64,000 nucleotides of DNA from Microcebus murinus (Eukaryota > Chordata > Mammalia > Primates > Cheirogaleidae), in the NCBI RefSeq assembly GCF_040939455.1, contig NC_134112.1, positions 64,063,001 through 64,127,000 of the forward strand, in the 5' to 3' direction. How positions within the stretch are numbered: position 1 is the stretch's first letter; each line of letters begins with the position of its first letter. Below, piece after piece: positions 33,659 through 45,219 of this stretch. The notes under the pieces are model-generated. The model was not told the DNA's origin and searched no databases. It saw only the letters and a program-made list of their open reading frames with translations. Made by a program: the position numbers and the translations under genes.

Positions 33659-35414
33659 CTGTTAGTATAGCACATGCAGAGCAGCTGAAACGGACAGGCA
33701 ACCGCACCCTATAATTGCTTTCCTGGCATGAAACAAACTGAATTTGATAACAGAGAGACATGATAAATGTTTTCAGAAAATTAGCGCGGTAATCATATAC
33801 AATATGTATCACTTAAATAATGATGGAAGTTGGAGAACAATTAGAATGAATTGGAATCTGGGTTAGAAGGGATTTTGTCATCTGGTGCAGTGGTTTTCAA
33901 CCAGGCCTCTGGAGCTTCCTTAAAGTCCCAGGGGCATTCAGTGGTGGGGGGCAGCTCCAGTTGTCCTTTCTAGAGGGCTTTACCAAGGGGTCTGCTGCTA
34001 AGAAACATTAGAAAACCACTCACCTTAGTTTCCATTAAAGTGTATCTTTTAAATACTTTATTATTTATAACAGAATTTTTTGGTTAAACTTTTATAGGAG
34101 AAAATAAATGCTTTATCACTAGGAACAGGAAGATGAGACCAGCAATCTCTACTAGGAGTTTTCTGGAGGTTGCTGCAAGGTAGGAAAAATTGCTCCGTGG
34201 GTCAAAAATCAACGTATAGAGGATGCATGTGTGATTTTAATGAGGCTGAATAAATCATAAACTGCCTACTCAGGTAATCTCCAAGTTAAAGCTTTAGCTG
34301 ATATAAACTGATGGTCATTTTCTCATATTACAGAGTCTCATATTTATGAACTCAGATTCCACAAATAAAACTGACCAGTTGAAGCATAGAACTAGATGGA
34401 AACTCTGGGCACACACAGGAGGCCACAAAATTCTCTTCAGGCCATTAATAAGCAATAGAGCACCATGGAGGCCCCACAGCTTTAGGCAGGTGCCAGAGGA
34501 TCACAGAAACCATGCAGGGCAGAACAGGAAGGGACTCAAAGCCTGGTGCTTTGTCCTCAAGAAACTCCCAGTTCACTGATGGCAGCAGCTTTGGGGCTCA
34601 TCAGGGTAGAAAGGCTATGCAGCAGCTCGGGAGCCTGCAGAGATGCGAGGGGCAGAGAAACAAACCACTCCTCCTACACTTTTCATTGGACTCCGGGCCT
34701 CTCAGGGGATTGACTTCTGCTGATACCTTTCTCCTTCTTGTTCTGCTCTGCAACTTCCTCCCATGAAATCTCTTGCAGCTTCTGGCACTTTTCCCTCAGC
34801 ATTACACTTCATCTATGATTGTTTGTTTTTTCTTTTTCATGTACAATTTTTCCTTCTTTCTGAGATGATCTGGCAGCTGGTGCCTCTGGTCAGCCACCGC
34901 TGAAATTTGGTAATCTCTTAAAGCTCTTATAAATGCTTCATCTGTTTTTGTTTTTCCTTCCCTTTCCACTGGATAGCCAAATAAAAACTAGTATGTTTTA
35001 AAATACTGATAAGGATTCAGACATTCTCTGATCATTAAAGAGATCACATTTCTGCTTATTTGTAGAATGGTAATGAAAACATCTGTTGAGACTTCACTGT
35101 TCAAGCTACAAAATAATGGTTGTTGTCCAAGGTCTGAAAGGTTTTTCCCATCCCAAATTACACAGGAGACTAACACACAAAGATAGATAAACATTCTCAG
35201 GGTTCTATTTCAATGATTTGATACCTTTTTAGGTCCAAATATTTTACAGCAGGGGGAAAAATGCATATCTCTTTATGTTGGAGACAGCAGGCTTCAGAAA
35301 CTAGAAACATCAGCATTAAGTCATTATATAATACAATAAACGGAGCAGGCAGGCAAGCAGCTCTTTAGTTCAAGAGCAGCTTAAAGAGAAAAGAAAGAAA
35401 TCATCTTTAAATAC
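33659..35414 (-). other. NRCAM intron within Ig6 (1,756 nt)
   Basis: It contains a hAT-like foldback at about 33891-34018 and a GC-richer unclassified stretch at about 34390-34800. The rest is AT-rich. Confidence 0.6.
33891..34018. repeat. hAT-like non-autonomous element with terminal inverted repeats
   Basis: The left end cagtggttttcaacc and the right end ttagaaaaccact are inverted relative to each other. The interior is G-rich ('gtggggggcagctccagttg'). This is the standard hAT MER-element layout; the family is not named. Confidence 0.5.
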
Positions 35415-35562
35415 CTTTCATCACTGGGCAGCTCACTGTTGTCCTTCAGCCATATGACAGTGGGTATTAAAGTGTGATCGTGTTTCACTTTGCATTCAAA
35501 GGACACTGTGCTCCCTCTTTGCACAACTGCATATTCAGGCTGTTTAATGATCCTTGTTGGAT
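35415..35562 (-). CDS. NRCAM: NRCAM exon: Ig6, first half
   Basis: A 148-nt exon, phase 1 to 2: D completed, then 48 codons PTRIIKQPEYAVVQRGSTVS, FECKVKHDHTLIPTVIWLKD, NSELPSDE (chain residues about 503-551). It holds the first half of the sixth Ig domain, with the proximal disulfide cysteine in FECKV and the core tryptophan in IWLKD. Acceptor attttag, donor gtattta. Recalled human differs at PTWIV, LSLTV and NRELP. Confidence 0.97.
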
Positions 35563-35660
35563 CTAAAATTTAAAGTTATTGTTATCCATGGACAAAGCTG
35601 GAGAATTTGCTCAAAGTCACCTAATACTTGAAAAAAAAACAATTGTTACCTTTACCTTAC
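35563..35660 (-). other. Very short NRCAM intron (98 nt)
   Basis: The intron lies between Ig5 and Ig6, with donor gtaaggt and acceptor attttag. It has the same length as the intron at 28330-28427. Confidence 0.93.
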
Positions 35661-35827
35661 CTTTGATTTCTAAGTGAACTTCATTCTTTGCCATTCCTAA
35701 TTTATTCCTTGCAACACACGTATAAGTTCCTGTGCTGTCCTTTTGGGCCACAGGAATTTCCAAAGTTCCATTTTCATGTAAAACATAAATATCTTCATGA
35801 AGAGCACTTCCTTTAGCTCCTTTAAAC
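35661..35827 (-). CDS. NRCAM: NRCAM exon: Ig5, second half
   Basis: A 167-nt exon, phase 2 to 1. One base completes W, then 55 codons FKGAKGSALHEDIYVLHENG, TLEIPVAQKDSTGTYTCVAR, NKLGMAKNEVHLEIK (chain residues about 447-502). It holds the second half of the fifth Ig domain, with DSTGTYTC carrying the distal cysteine and an N-glycosylation site (NGT). Acceptor aataaag, donor gtaaggt. It matches recalled human exactly. Confidence 0.97.
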
Positions 35828-37184
35828 CTTTATTTACAGAAATTATCACAATGAGAGTTAAAAACACATCATTTAAAGTCAGACAACAAATGCCATATTC
35901 AAGCTCAACACTGCCATGGTCTGTGTTAAAATGTCAAGCCCAGAGACAGTTGGCATTTGCACAAGCATGCTGCATGCTTGTATGTCAGTGGGGTAAATGC
36001 AAAGACAAGACCTAAAACTGGAGACTTCAACAATAAATGGTGTTTGTAGTATCATGCTGATAGAACATAATGTTTATATTGTAATTTTTTATTATGAGAA
36101 ATCTATAATTCAATAAACACATTATTACCTATTTTATCTCTAAATATAATAGTTAATAAAATAGGCAGAATGCAGGCTGCTCTTTTTGACATTTTTCCCT
36201 CAACTGTGATGTATTTGTAACTCTCTCTATAGGCTACAGTTCTAAAGAGATTTTGATTTCAAGGCTAAAAGTTTTGTACTTTTGAAAGTATCAATAGGAA
36301 AATATTTAGGGAAGGAAAAAAAAGCATGTATGTCAGATAGGTGAAGTGAGATGGAAGAAAAGGGATGAGGCAAAATCAACCTCTTATCTAAGTATCAATT
36401 CATCACCTTCAATAGGAAATTGTCTACACAAGCATCCCTGTTTCTCTTCTCTGGGGTTAAGGTGGAGGCCTAGGAGAATTTTCCTTTAATCCTAACCCTG
36501 TTTTTATTCTCACCTTCGTAGCTGGAGCCTAGCACAGTATCTGAGACCTGACAGATGATCAATCAATGAATGTTCCAATTTTCTTTTATTCATTCTTTCT
36601 GAGCTACTGTCTATACATTCTAGCCTTGTCTCTTTAGGCTCAAGTAAGCATGGTAGGAGGAACGAGAGGACTTATATCAAGAGTGGTATATGAAAGGGGA
36701 TGGTCATAAGTGGGACCTGTGTCTTCAAGGACACAGGAGAGCTTGGGTGGACCCAAGTCAGGCAGATGTGGCAGGAGATAAACTAAGGAGAACCCTAGTA
36801 ATAACAAATTCTGCTTTTCAGCTTATAAAAACCTCCCCCATTCCATGATATTTTATTATCAAGGACTGTCCCCTAACCAGTCCCTCCAGGGGCTACTGAG
36901 AAAGTCCCAGGGGATTTCCATGACACTGTAAAATACAGCAGCCTTAAATTTTTAAAAATTCATTTACATGTAGCTTTGTGGTTGATAGAGTGTGCTGCTT
37001 GATCATATGTGTGAAAGTGTTTAGCACAGAGCAGGTAATTAATGAATATTTGTGAATGAATTTAATAATTAATAGCATGCTGGATTATGCACTGCCTTCC
37101 CCATGTTGCTTTCTGACTAAAATCCAACATAGTTAGAAATGTAAAGGCTTTAGCAAAAACACAACACATAGGGCCACTACTTAC
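35828..37184 (-). other. NRCAM intron within Ig5 (1,357 nt)
   Basis: A possible L2 tail lies at about 36520-36600 ('ggagcctagcacagtatctg', 'gatcaatcaatgaatgttcc'). Otherwise no named repeat and no further exon. Confidence 0.55.
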
Positions 37185-37296
37185 CACTCTATGGTCGGGA
37201 GAGGAGACCCAAAGAAGGCACAGTCTAGTAAAGCAGGCCTGTTTGCAATGACCTGGTAGAGTGTATTTGCAGTTGTGAGGATTCGTGGTGGCTCAG
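37185..37296 (-). CDS. NRCAM: NRCAM exon: Ig5, first half
   Basis: A 112-nt exon, phase 1 to 2: A completed, then 36 codons EPPRILTTANTLYQVIANRP, ALLDCAFFGSPLPTIE (chain residues about 410-446). It holds the first half of the fifth Ig domain, with the proximal cysteine in LLDCAF and W split at the exon end. Acceptor ttcttag, donor gtaagta. Recalled human has P for T in LTPAN. Confidence 0.97.
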
Positions 37297-37524
37297 CTAA
37301 GAATGTTTTACAGAGGTAAAGTAAATATTAGAATAGATTTTAGACCCACAGTGTATTCATTGCATTTTGTTTTAAAGTCATTAAAGTTTATGATAAAGCA
37401 CAACCAACATGTCTCTGCCTCCATATTCCCTATCAAGCATGACACTACTAGTCACTCACAGCAGAAAAATACAATTTTCCTCCCTCTGCCTCATGCTTAC
37501 ATCTTGCTCAGGCATTATTTTAAT

Positions 37525-37665
37525 TGTTGATTTACTTATCTGTATCTTCTATAATACTGTGAGTTCACTCCAGCCAGGAAATGGGACTTCTTATCATTTT
37601 ATCTCCAGAACAGTGTCTGGCACAAAAATAATAGCCAAGTATATTTTTGTTGAATGACTGACCCA
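37525..37665 (+). repeat. L2 3'-end fossil
   Basis: 'ctgtatcttctataatactg', 'ccagaacagtgtctggcaca' and 'tatttttgttgaatgactga' match the LINE-2 tail. Confidence 0.6.
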
Positions 37666-37699
37666 TCATAACCCTAGTGGGTGGGAATTTTGGGAACAC

Positions 37700-38635
37700 A
37701 TAAACTGGCAGAAAACAGCAGAAAGATGAGTGTAATGACTAAAAAACGGAACCAGGGCAACAAAACCAAAAATAGATAAGTGATATTACATCAAATTGGA
37801 AAGCTTGCACAGCCAAGGAAACAATCAACAGAGTGAAGAGACAACCTAGGGAATGGGAAAAAATATTTGCAAACCATATGTCTGGTAAGGGGTTAATATT
37901 CAATTTATATAAGGAACTCAAACAACTCAATAGTAAGAAAATGAATAACCTGATTTTAAATGGGCAAAGGACCAGAATAGACATTTCTCAAAAGAAGATG
38001 TTCAAATGGCCAACAAGCTGTGAAAAAATGCTCAACATTACTGATTGCTAGGGAAATGCAAATCAAAACCACAATGAGATATCACCTCATATTTGTTAGA
38101 ATGGCTATTATCAGAAAGATGAAAGACAAGTATTGGAGAGGATGTGGAGAAAAGGGAACACTTGTATACTGTTTGTGGGAATGTAAATTAGTACAGCTGT
38201 TATGAAAAATAGTATAAAGATTATTTATACTGTGTATACTAAAAAACTAAAAATAAAACTACTATATGATCCAATGATCCCACTACTGGGTATATATCAA
38301 AAGAAAATGAAATCAGTATGTCAAGATATCTGAACTCCCATGTTCATTGCAGCATTATTCACAATAGCCAAGATATGGAATCAACCTAAGTGTCCATCAG
38401 TGGATGAATATGATAAAGAAAATGTGGTATATATACACAATGGAACACTATTCAGCTCTAAAAATGTAAGAAATCCTGTCATTTGCAACATGTATGAACC
38501 TAGAGAACATTATATTAAGTGAAACAAGGGAGATACAAAATAACAAATACTACATGATATCACTTATATGTGGAATCTAAAAAAGTTGAACTCATAAAAG
38601 TAGAGAATAAAAAATGGAACTGGTAGTCAAAACTG
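37700..38635 (+). mobile_element. LINE-1 ORF2 3' segment, truncated and mutated
   Basis: A clear L1: 'gtgaagagacaacctaggga', 'gggaaatgcaaatcaaaacc', 'acaatgagatatcacctcat', 'attggagaggatgtggagaa', 'tcccactactgggtatatat', 'ttcattgcagcattattcac', 'atggaacactattcagctct', then the 'tggaatctaaaaaagttgaa' region. It is 5' truncated with frame breaks, so no protein is predicted. It is antisense to NRCAM and is the best-preserved L1 in the window. Confidence 0.92.
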
Positions 38636-39369
38636 CTTCTTCAACGTCCACCAATATCTTAACTGCTTAGCTCTTCATTTGATTAATGAACTTCTTTTCA
38701 AGCATGAAGGAAAAATACCAAGTATTTGTTGGCTTCCTGATGTTACTTTTGTTTGAAAAGGGAGCATACTAATCTTAAAGAGTTGAAGTACAATTCCCTG
38801 GCAGCATGAAAATAATTCTCACATAAATTTTAACAAATGTGATATTTTGCTAGTTTTATCCAATATGAGAACAGTGTTCACATAAACCAACCATTTGATA
38901 ATATGTTTCAGTACATCACATTGTTAAAACATATTTTTACAAATTAAATAAATGCACGTCCATGACTTGGATAAAGGCCAAGGATTACAATGAATGGTTT
39001 ACTTTTTAAAAATAAGAATCATGAAATTATTAATCAACTTGTCAGTTTCTAAGGATGGAAGAGTGGTAACGTTCAGTTACTAATAGCAGGCAAATGCTAT
39101 TTTCCTTTTGATGGGTTTGACACTTAGTCTAACCATCTGTGAATGGCACAGCCTATTTTATTATTTCCATAATGAAGAATTTGCCATTATAAAAACTGTT
39201 AGGACATGGTGTGCACTGTGTGTGTGGGGGGGCCGGGGGAGGGCAGGCCTTTGCCAGGGAGAGGCAATGATATAAAATGTAACCAAGATGTTTGTACCCT
39301 CACAATATCCCGAAAAACAAAACAAAACAAAAAAACTGGTATGAATGAACATTAAAACCAGACTGCAAT

Positions 39370-39480
39370 ATCCTTTAGGGCAAGATCTGTGTCTTATCCA
39401 TCTTTCTATACCCCTCATATCACTGGACACTGTGCATTGCACATAGTAGATGCCCAGTATATCTTTGCTGAATGAACAGA
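39370..39480 (+). repeat. L2 3'-end fossil
   Basis: 'agggcaagatctgtgtctta', 'tgtgcattgcacatagtaga' and 'atatctttgctgaatgaaca' match the LINE-2 tail. Confidence 0.7.
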
Positions 39481-39536
39481 AAAGAACAGCAGTCATTAAT
39501 TTAATTTGCCATGTCTTTAATAAAGAGAGGGCTTAC

Positions 39537-39680
39537 CCAGCACGTTGACAAATGCATTTGCCAGTAAATATCCATATTCATTAGAGGCATTGCACTGATA
39601 TACTGCACTTGATCTTTCTTGAACATTTGAAAAAATGATGGTATCACCATCAATTTTCCTGCTGGGGTCATCAGGGGCAA
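39537..39680 (-). CDS. NRCAM: NRCAM exon: Ig4, second half
   Basis: A 144-nt exon, phase 1-1: I completed, then 47 codons from [20 protein letters not shown] through [20 protein letters not shown] to NAFVNVL (chain residues about 362-409). It holds the second half of the fourth Ig domain, with the distal cysteine in VYQCNAS and an N-glycosylation site (NAS). Acceptor caaacag, donor gtaagcc. It matches recalled human exactly. Confidence 0.97.
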
Positions 39681-40814
39681 CTGTTTGAGTGGGAAAAACA
39701 AAATATATATTTATTCCACTTTGCTTAAAAGATGTATACTACACTTGTAAAGCTTGAGGTCTACATTCCAGTCAAGAGGACATAAATACAGACCGATTCA
39801 GGTATATGCAGCAAGAAGACAACTAGAAGTCAGGCAGAAACCATGAATTTTCCCCCTCTGAATTTAGTTATTGTATATTAGCATCGGTATATGCTCAATA
39901 GTCATTTAGTCTTAAGTAGATTGATTTTGCAACACTGAATATTATTTTAAGAGATGCAGGAAAAAAACAACTCACAAGTTCAGGTGAAAACTGTACCACA
40001 AATTCAGGAAAACATTGCCTTGTTCACAAAGAGACTGCTGTTATTTATGAGGAGGCAAGTTAATGATCAGGAGGAGACAGCAAAAACTAGTCAAAAAATA
40101 CAGAAACACGCTAACTCGTCCAAACCTGTCCCCTTTGGGTGCTGCTTCTGGAAACAAATAGATAAATAAATAAACATACGACTAATAATCAAATGTGAAA
40201 ATCTTTATTTTTCTTGTTTTGGAAATTCCTGAGGCTGAAGTAGAAATAAATTGTGTAAAATTTCTCTTAAGGAGAGTGTTTCAATTAAATTTCTTAAGTA
40301 CTTAAAAAAAATGTTAGGACCAGGACTGATTCTTACTGAATTGGAATAGAACTGCCTGGGTAATATAATATGCGAGGATTTAGTCTAAGGCAGGCCCAAC
40401 AATTTGGAACTCTTGTGCTATTAGAGATGAAATCCTTTCTGTGAATGCTAAACCTTAGGTTGTGACCTTACATTGCTTTAAAAGTACACTAAAAGGGGTT
40501 TAGATCTGTCTCAGCATGCTGATCAAAATCAAAACTGAATAACAGCACTATTTCTCTTAAACTGCTTTTGCAATTGGAACCAGTTAACAGTCTTTACTTT
40601 CTGAACGCCTTTTCTTTTTCTTTGGTACTAGGAAAAGAATGTGCATCTAAGATATATTTCTCACTGCATTTAGACTCCTTTTTGTCACTTTAAAATAAAA
40701 AATATTTGGTTCACCTGTGCTTTATTAACCCACTTGAATAAAAAATACCAAACTAAAGGTAGTCATCCTTGTTTTAGTATACATACTCAAAGCATTTTGC
40801 TCACTCATTCTGTG

Positions 40815-41130
40815 TTATTTTTCTACTCTTGCTGTAACAAATTACCACACTTAGTAGCTTAAAGCCACACATCATTCAGTTCTGTAGGTTAGGAGTCTGA
40901 TGTGGGCGTCACTTAGCTAAAATCAAGGTATCAGCAAGGCTATGTTCCTTTCTGGAGGTTCTAGGGCAGAATCCATTTCCTTGCCTGTTCCTGCTTCTGG
41001 AGGCCGCCTGCATTCCCTGGCCCGTGGTCCCCTTCCTCCCCTTTAGGGAACCAGCACTTGGGCACTCAGTGCTGGGACTCCTTCAGGGACTCTTGGTGCC
41101 TGCCCTGACTGCACCTCTGTGGATGTGCCC
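40815..41130 (-). repeat. MaLR/ERVL-type LTR fragment
   Basis: 'cttgctgtaacaaattacca', 'agttctgtaggttaggagtc', 'aaaatcaaggtatcagcaag' and 'tttctggaggttctagggca' match the complement of an MLT1/MST-like LTR end. There are no coding remains. Confidence 0.65.
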
Positions 41131-41284
41131 GACAGTGGAGTGTCGTGCCTGGGTACTTTAGACTATGATGAGGCACAGGTAGAGGTCTGGGCCGGATCTC
41201 TCTGGATGGGTGGCAGACTGTGTGAGAAAAGCCACTCAAATTCCTTGAGTATATTGAGCTTTCAAAAGTTCCACCACCAAGTGA

Positions 41285-41435
41285 TGTTTAATGGGTAAAG
41301 AGTTCCAGTTCTGGACATCTACTGCACAATAATGTGAATATACTTAACACCACTGAATTGTGCATTTAAAAATGGCTACAACTGTAAATTTTATGCCATG
41401 TGTTTTAACCACAATAATTAAAAAACTTACACCAC
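41285..41435 (+). repeat. LINE-1 3'-UTR end
   Basis: 'gtgatgtttaatgggtaaag', 'caataatgtgaatatactta', 'ccactgaattgtgcatttaa', 'aaatggctacaactgtaaat' and 'ttttaaccacaataattaaa' are the classic L1M 3' end. Confidence 0.85.
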
Positions 41436-42841
41436 CATGAACATGGAAGACGAAGGCCAATTAATAAAGACAATAGGACAATTTTCCCCAAGTGGAGACT
41501 CTTTAATCACAAGCATAAACCATTTAGAAAAGCTTTTCTGGACCCCCCAATTGCACTTTTCTTTGCTATCAACTCTTTTTAGGAAGATACTTTTTACCTG
41601 AAAGGCATCTGACTGTATCTGCCTTATTTATGCTAAATGGAGCAGTCTTCAAATATTTATTTTTGGCAAGGTATTTAGGAATAAAACAAACCCTCTAGGT
41701 AAGAGTAATGAATAAGCAGATCTCTCTCCATGGGGTTTTGGGCTACATTTCCTTAAGTACTTATTTTTAAAAAATGCAAACAAATCCATGGTAACATATG
41801 GAGGCCCAGTTGGTAGCTGGACACAGAATAAAATTGCTAAAGCACAGACATTTGAAGATTTGGACACTATTTGCTGGCTACTGGGTAGAAGTAACTCTCC
41901 AACATGCAAACACAAATTACCCAAAGGAATACTGATTAATTCTGGGAATAACCAACTTCATTTGCTGTAAATAAACACTGGAGAAGGAAATTTAAGAGTA
42001 CAGATTCACCATGTATAACTTAAAGCCCCAAAGGTAAGGTCTACAACTGTGCTGGTAGCCTTCAGAGAACACTTGCTTTTAACCAAACTCTCCTGACATG
42101 GCTAGCTAAAACTATAAATGTTTCTAACATTTAGATAACGAGAATAATAATGATGCCACCTTATAAGTCCAGAGTACTATCAGTCTTGAAAATGTTTTTA
42201 CATCTATTGCATAATTTTATTTTAAAAAGAACATTGTGAAATAGGTTAACCAGATAGTATTATATACATTTTGGAATATGAGAAACTACAGACAAGAGCA
42301 TTTAATGGTTTGTTTAAATGAGATTGACACTCAGGTTTTCTGAGTTGGTCAACTTTATAAATGTTTCCTGGAATCTGAACGTTTGGACATAATGTAGAAC
42401 AAATTTCTGGTGAAGAATTAAATTTTCCTTTTCATCGACCTATTCCATCACTTAGAAGGAAATGCCAACTGAGCCCCTTAGTTTTGCAAAAAGGAAGAAG
42501 AAGGAAGATGCCTTGATAGAATTGTGGGAATATTACGGACTAGTCCTCCATTTCACAGGCTGCTTGTTTTATGTCACCGGCTTTCAGTCTCTCCTTTCCA
42601 TGTGAGCAAAATATGTCTCTGCGGCAGGAGGAGGTCTTCTGCCCATTCTCATCCTCTCAGTTCCTGCCTCTCCTCATATCTGAGAGAAAAGGGGCCTTTT
42701 AACGTAATCATGGTGTGATCTTATATACATTTCATGTGGAACAGCCTGAGAGATCTAACACAATTCATACTGGAAACTATTGAAGATCCGCAAGCATTAG
42801 ACTCTCAAACTGTCTTCCAGGACAGAGATAAGAATCACAGT

Positions 42842-42868
42842 GGCCATGGCCTTGGCCTTGGCCTTGGG
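42842..42868. repeat. (GGCCTT)n simple repeat
   Basis: 'ggccatggccttggccttgg' continuing for one more unit, about four hexamer units with variation. Confidence 0.85.
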
Positions 42869-43429
42869 ACCACCACCAGGATGACTTGGACGTTCTAGTG
42901 GGGAAGACTGAGAGGAAGAAGAAGGAACTTAGGGACACCCACCTAAGGGTGATTCTGAAGTCCTGAAAGACGACTTCTTGGGCAGAAGAGAAGTGCTTTG
43001 CTCATCCTGCTAATAGCAAGTTCATTTTCTTTCTGGTCCTGAGTCCTACCTTCACACTCTCTCATCACACAGCAAAATCAGAGTTCTCTTTCAGTATTAG
43101 CTCTCTGCAGCTGTTTTTTTTTTTTTTTTTACTGACTCCTGGAGATTGTTTTAAAAATATTTTCAGTGTTTTTGGGCAAATTCCATATTGAATACAGCCT
43201 ATTTTTTTTGCTTCAAAGGAAAGTCTTTAAGTAACCTGGCCAGTTCTGTGGAGGACAAAGCTTTAGAAGACATTGAGATAAAAGCCCAGTTGTTTTTGGA
43301 GTTAATTCTTTCCGTTTTATAAATTAGTAGGTTCCAGAGGTCTGAAATGCACGAATCAATAACGTTGCATTTCGCTAAAAGAAAAGGTCTTACTCCTTTC
43401 TCTTCCTGTTCCCACTTATCTTTTTACAG

Positions 43430-44530
43430 TATTTTTATGCACTTGGCAGCCAGAGCCTGCAGAGGCAGGAGGAGACAGTCAGTGTCCTTAGGCAAGTGCC
43501 CACAAGTTGGGAGTGGGGTGGCTGTGTATCTTGCAGTATGGTTCCCTGACTGTGCCTCTGTTGTGCAGTCAGGGGACAAACTTCAGGCACCTGGCAGGGA
43601 TGCTGCACAGCTCCTGCATGAGGGTACTGCAGAGGCACAGCTGTTCCCCTGCCCTTCACCCTCAGCAGCTGGTCCACCCACAGTTTCTGCAGTGTCTTGG
43701 GTGGAAAGTGCAGTTAGCAAGTCCGTTCGTGCCCCCAGCTAACTTTTGGGGCCTATGCTAGGCCCCCAGGAAGGTGAGGCGTCCTCACTATACTAATTCA
43801 GTGATGCCACATACTGTGGCAGATTTTGCTCTCAGTTCCTACCCCTGCCTGTCTGTCTCTCTCTGGCATTCTTCCCCCGTGGCCCCAGCATTGCTGGATG
43901 CATCTGTGGGGTGCACAACTCAGTGGACTGCAGATGAGAAACAAGCACCATGCCCTATTTCCAGCATGGTCCCCAAACTGCAAAGGCAATTCTGTTTAGG
44001 CGTCTCTAAATTCATGGGGCAACTATCAAGCAGGGTGGAAAGGGGCGAGGCCAAAGCTGCTCAAACCTCTACCAATTTTTTGGATAGTTTTCTTCCTCAT
44101 TTACTCCTTACTTTGGATTGAGGAAGTCAACACACAGTGGAGGCACGTGTGGTTCACTTTGAACTTAGCTGTTGGAGTGTCCACCCAGAAGCCACTCAGC
44201 AGAAGCTGCAGACGGGCCAGCAAGGCGGAACAGCTGTGCCTTTGCAGTTTCAGTGTGTACAGAGCTGCGCAGGGGCCCTGCCAGCCCAGCACCTTTCAGT
44301 TATGAGCTGCCCCAACAGTAACCCACGCACTTGCAGTTTGGCCACCAGATGTGGAGAACGACCCACATCACCTTGGCATTCACATCCAGCACCTGCTCCC
44401 GGCACCATGGGGCGGCCTAGTGGGGCCTGGCCCCTTGCTCTGCTGCCACGCCGTGTGCTCTTCCTCTTCTTGCGTGTCCACCAGAGTGACTGGTCTGAGG
44501 CACTCAGGGGATCCTAGAGCTGTAGAATTC
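43430..44530. repeat. GC-rich unclassified element with internal inverted similarity
   Basis: A block of about 1.1 kb, clearly more GC-rich than the flanking intron. The segment at about 43590-43710 resembles the complement of about 44150-44290: both have 'tggcaggg', a variant of ctgcacagctc, and ctgca-aggcacagctgttcc. A third, weaker copy of the ctgcaaaggca motif is near 43978. It may be an LTR/ERV-related or other interspersed repeat; I do not recognise it. The short frames on both strands show no protein family. Confidence 0.5.
43747..43842 (+). repeat. Perfect 96-nt inverted repeat, left arm
   Basis: The arm runs from tggggcctatgctaggcccc to gctctcagttcctac. Every base is matched in complement at 45124-45219. 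It sits in the GC-rich element and looks like the source copy, because its flanks continue the same GC-rich sequence. Confidence 0.95.
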
Positions 44531-45123
44531 CAATCATATGTGCTCAGCCTCCTTTTTTCCATCCCATGGGGACTTAAAGAATATACTTTTGGTATGGAAA
44601 AAACGAACTGATTTGAAATCTGATTTGAGACATTCTGCCCTCTTTCTGCTCTGGACTTAATCAGATGATTTAGGGTTACAGTAGAAGGGCCTAATTTGTC
44701 TCCTTGGAACTATTGTCCCCTGCCCCCAAAGCAGCCTTTTGCAGTTGGTCCTCACCACAAAAGTTTCATGTAAAAGGGGAGTGTCTATAAGTGCATTTTT
44801 AAAGCTCTTAATACAACTAGAGTTACGAGGTTCTGTCACAGGCACTGCCTATGCTGGGCTATGGTCTGAATGTTTGTGTCCCTTCAAAACTCATATGTTG
44901 AAACCTAATACCCAAGGTGATGGGTATTAAGAGGTGGGGCCTTTGGGAGGTGATTAAGGCACTAGGGCTCCACCCTCATGAATGGATTAGTGCCCTTCTC
45001 AAAGGCTTTGGGGAGCCTGTTTGCCCCTTCTGCCATGTGCAGACAGAAGATAGCAGCTATGAGGACCGGGCCCTCACCAGACAACACATCTGCTGGCACC
45101 TTGATCTTGGACTTTTGATCTCA

Positions 45124-45219
45124 GTAGGAACTGAGAGCAAAATCTGCCACAGTATGTGGCATCACTGAATTAGTATAGTGAGGACGCCTCACCTTCCTGG
45201 GGGCCTAGCATAGGCCCCA
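45124..45219 (-). repeat. Perfect 96-nt inverted repeat, right arm (inserted in LTR)
   Basis: The exact reverse complement of 43747-43842, with a 1,281-nt spacer. It interrupts the LTR between 'cttggactt' and 'ctccagaactgtg', so it arrived after the LTR inserted. Zero mismatches across 96 nt, against heavily diverged surroundings, implies a recent origin or gene conversion. Confidence 0.95.

Larger units (their letters stand above)
37297..39536 (-). other. NRCAM intron (2,240 nt)
   Basis: It holds an L2 tail (about 37525-37665), a well-preserved LINE-1 segment (about 37700-38635), a G-rich run near 39215-39245 and an L2 tail (about 39370-39480). Confidence 0.65.

Noticed and set aside
37833..38522. 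Plus-strand frames suggesting a reverse transcriptase
   Set aside because: They are fragments of a truncated LINE-1 with several frame breaks; not a functional gene.
43347..44611. A cluster of overlapping frames (60-131 codons) on both strands, possibly a gene or CpG-island promoter
   Set aside because: The frames arise from low AT content. No protein family, no consistent codon pattern, CpG is not enriched, and the sequence has repeat-like internal similarity.
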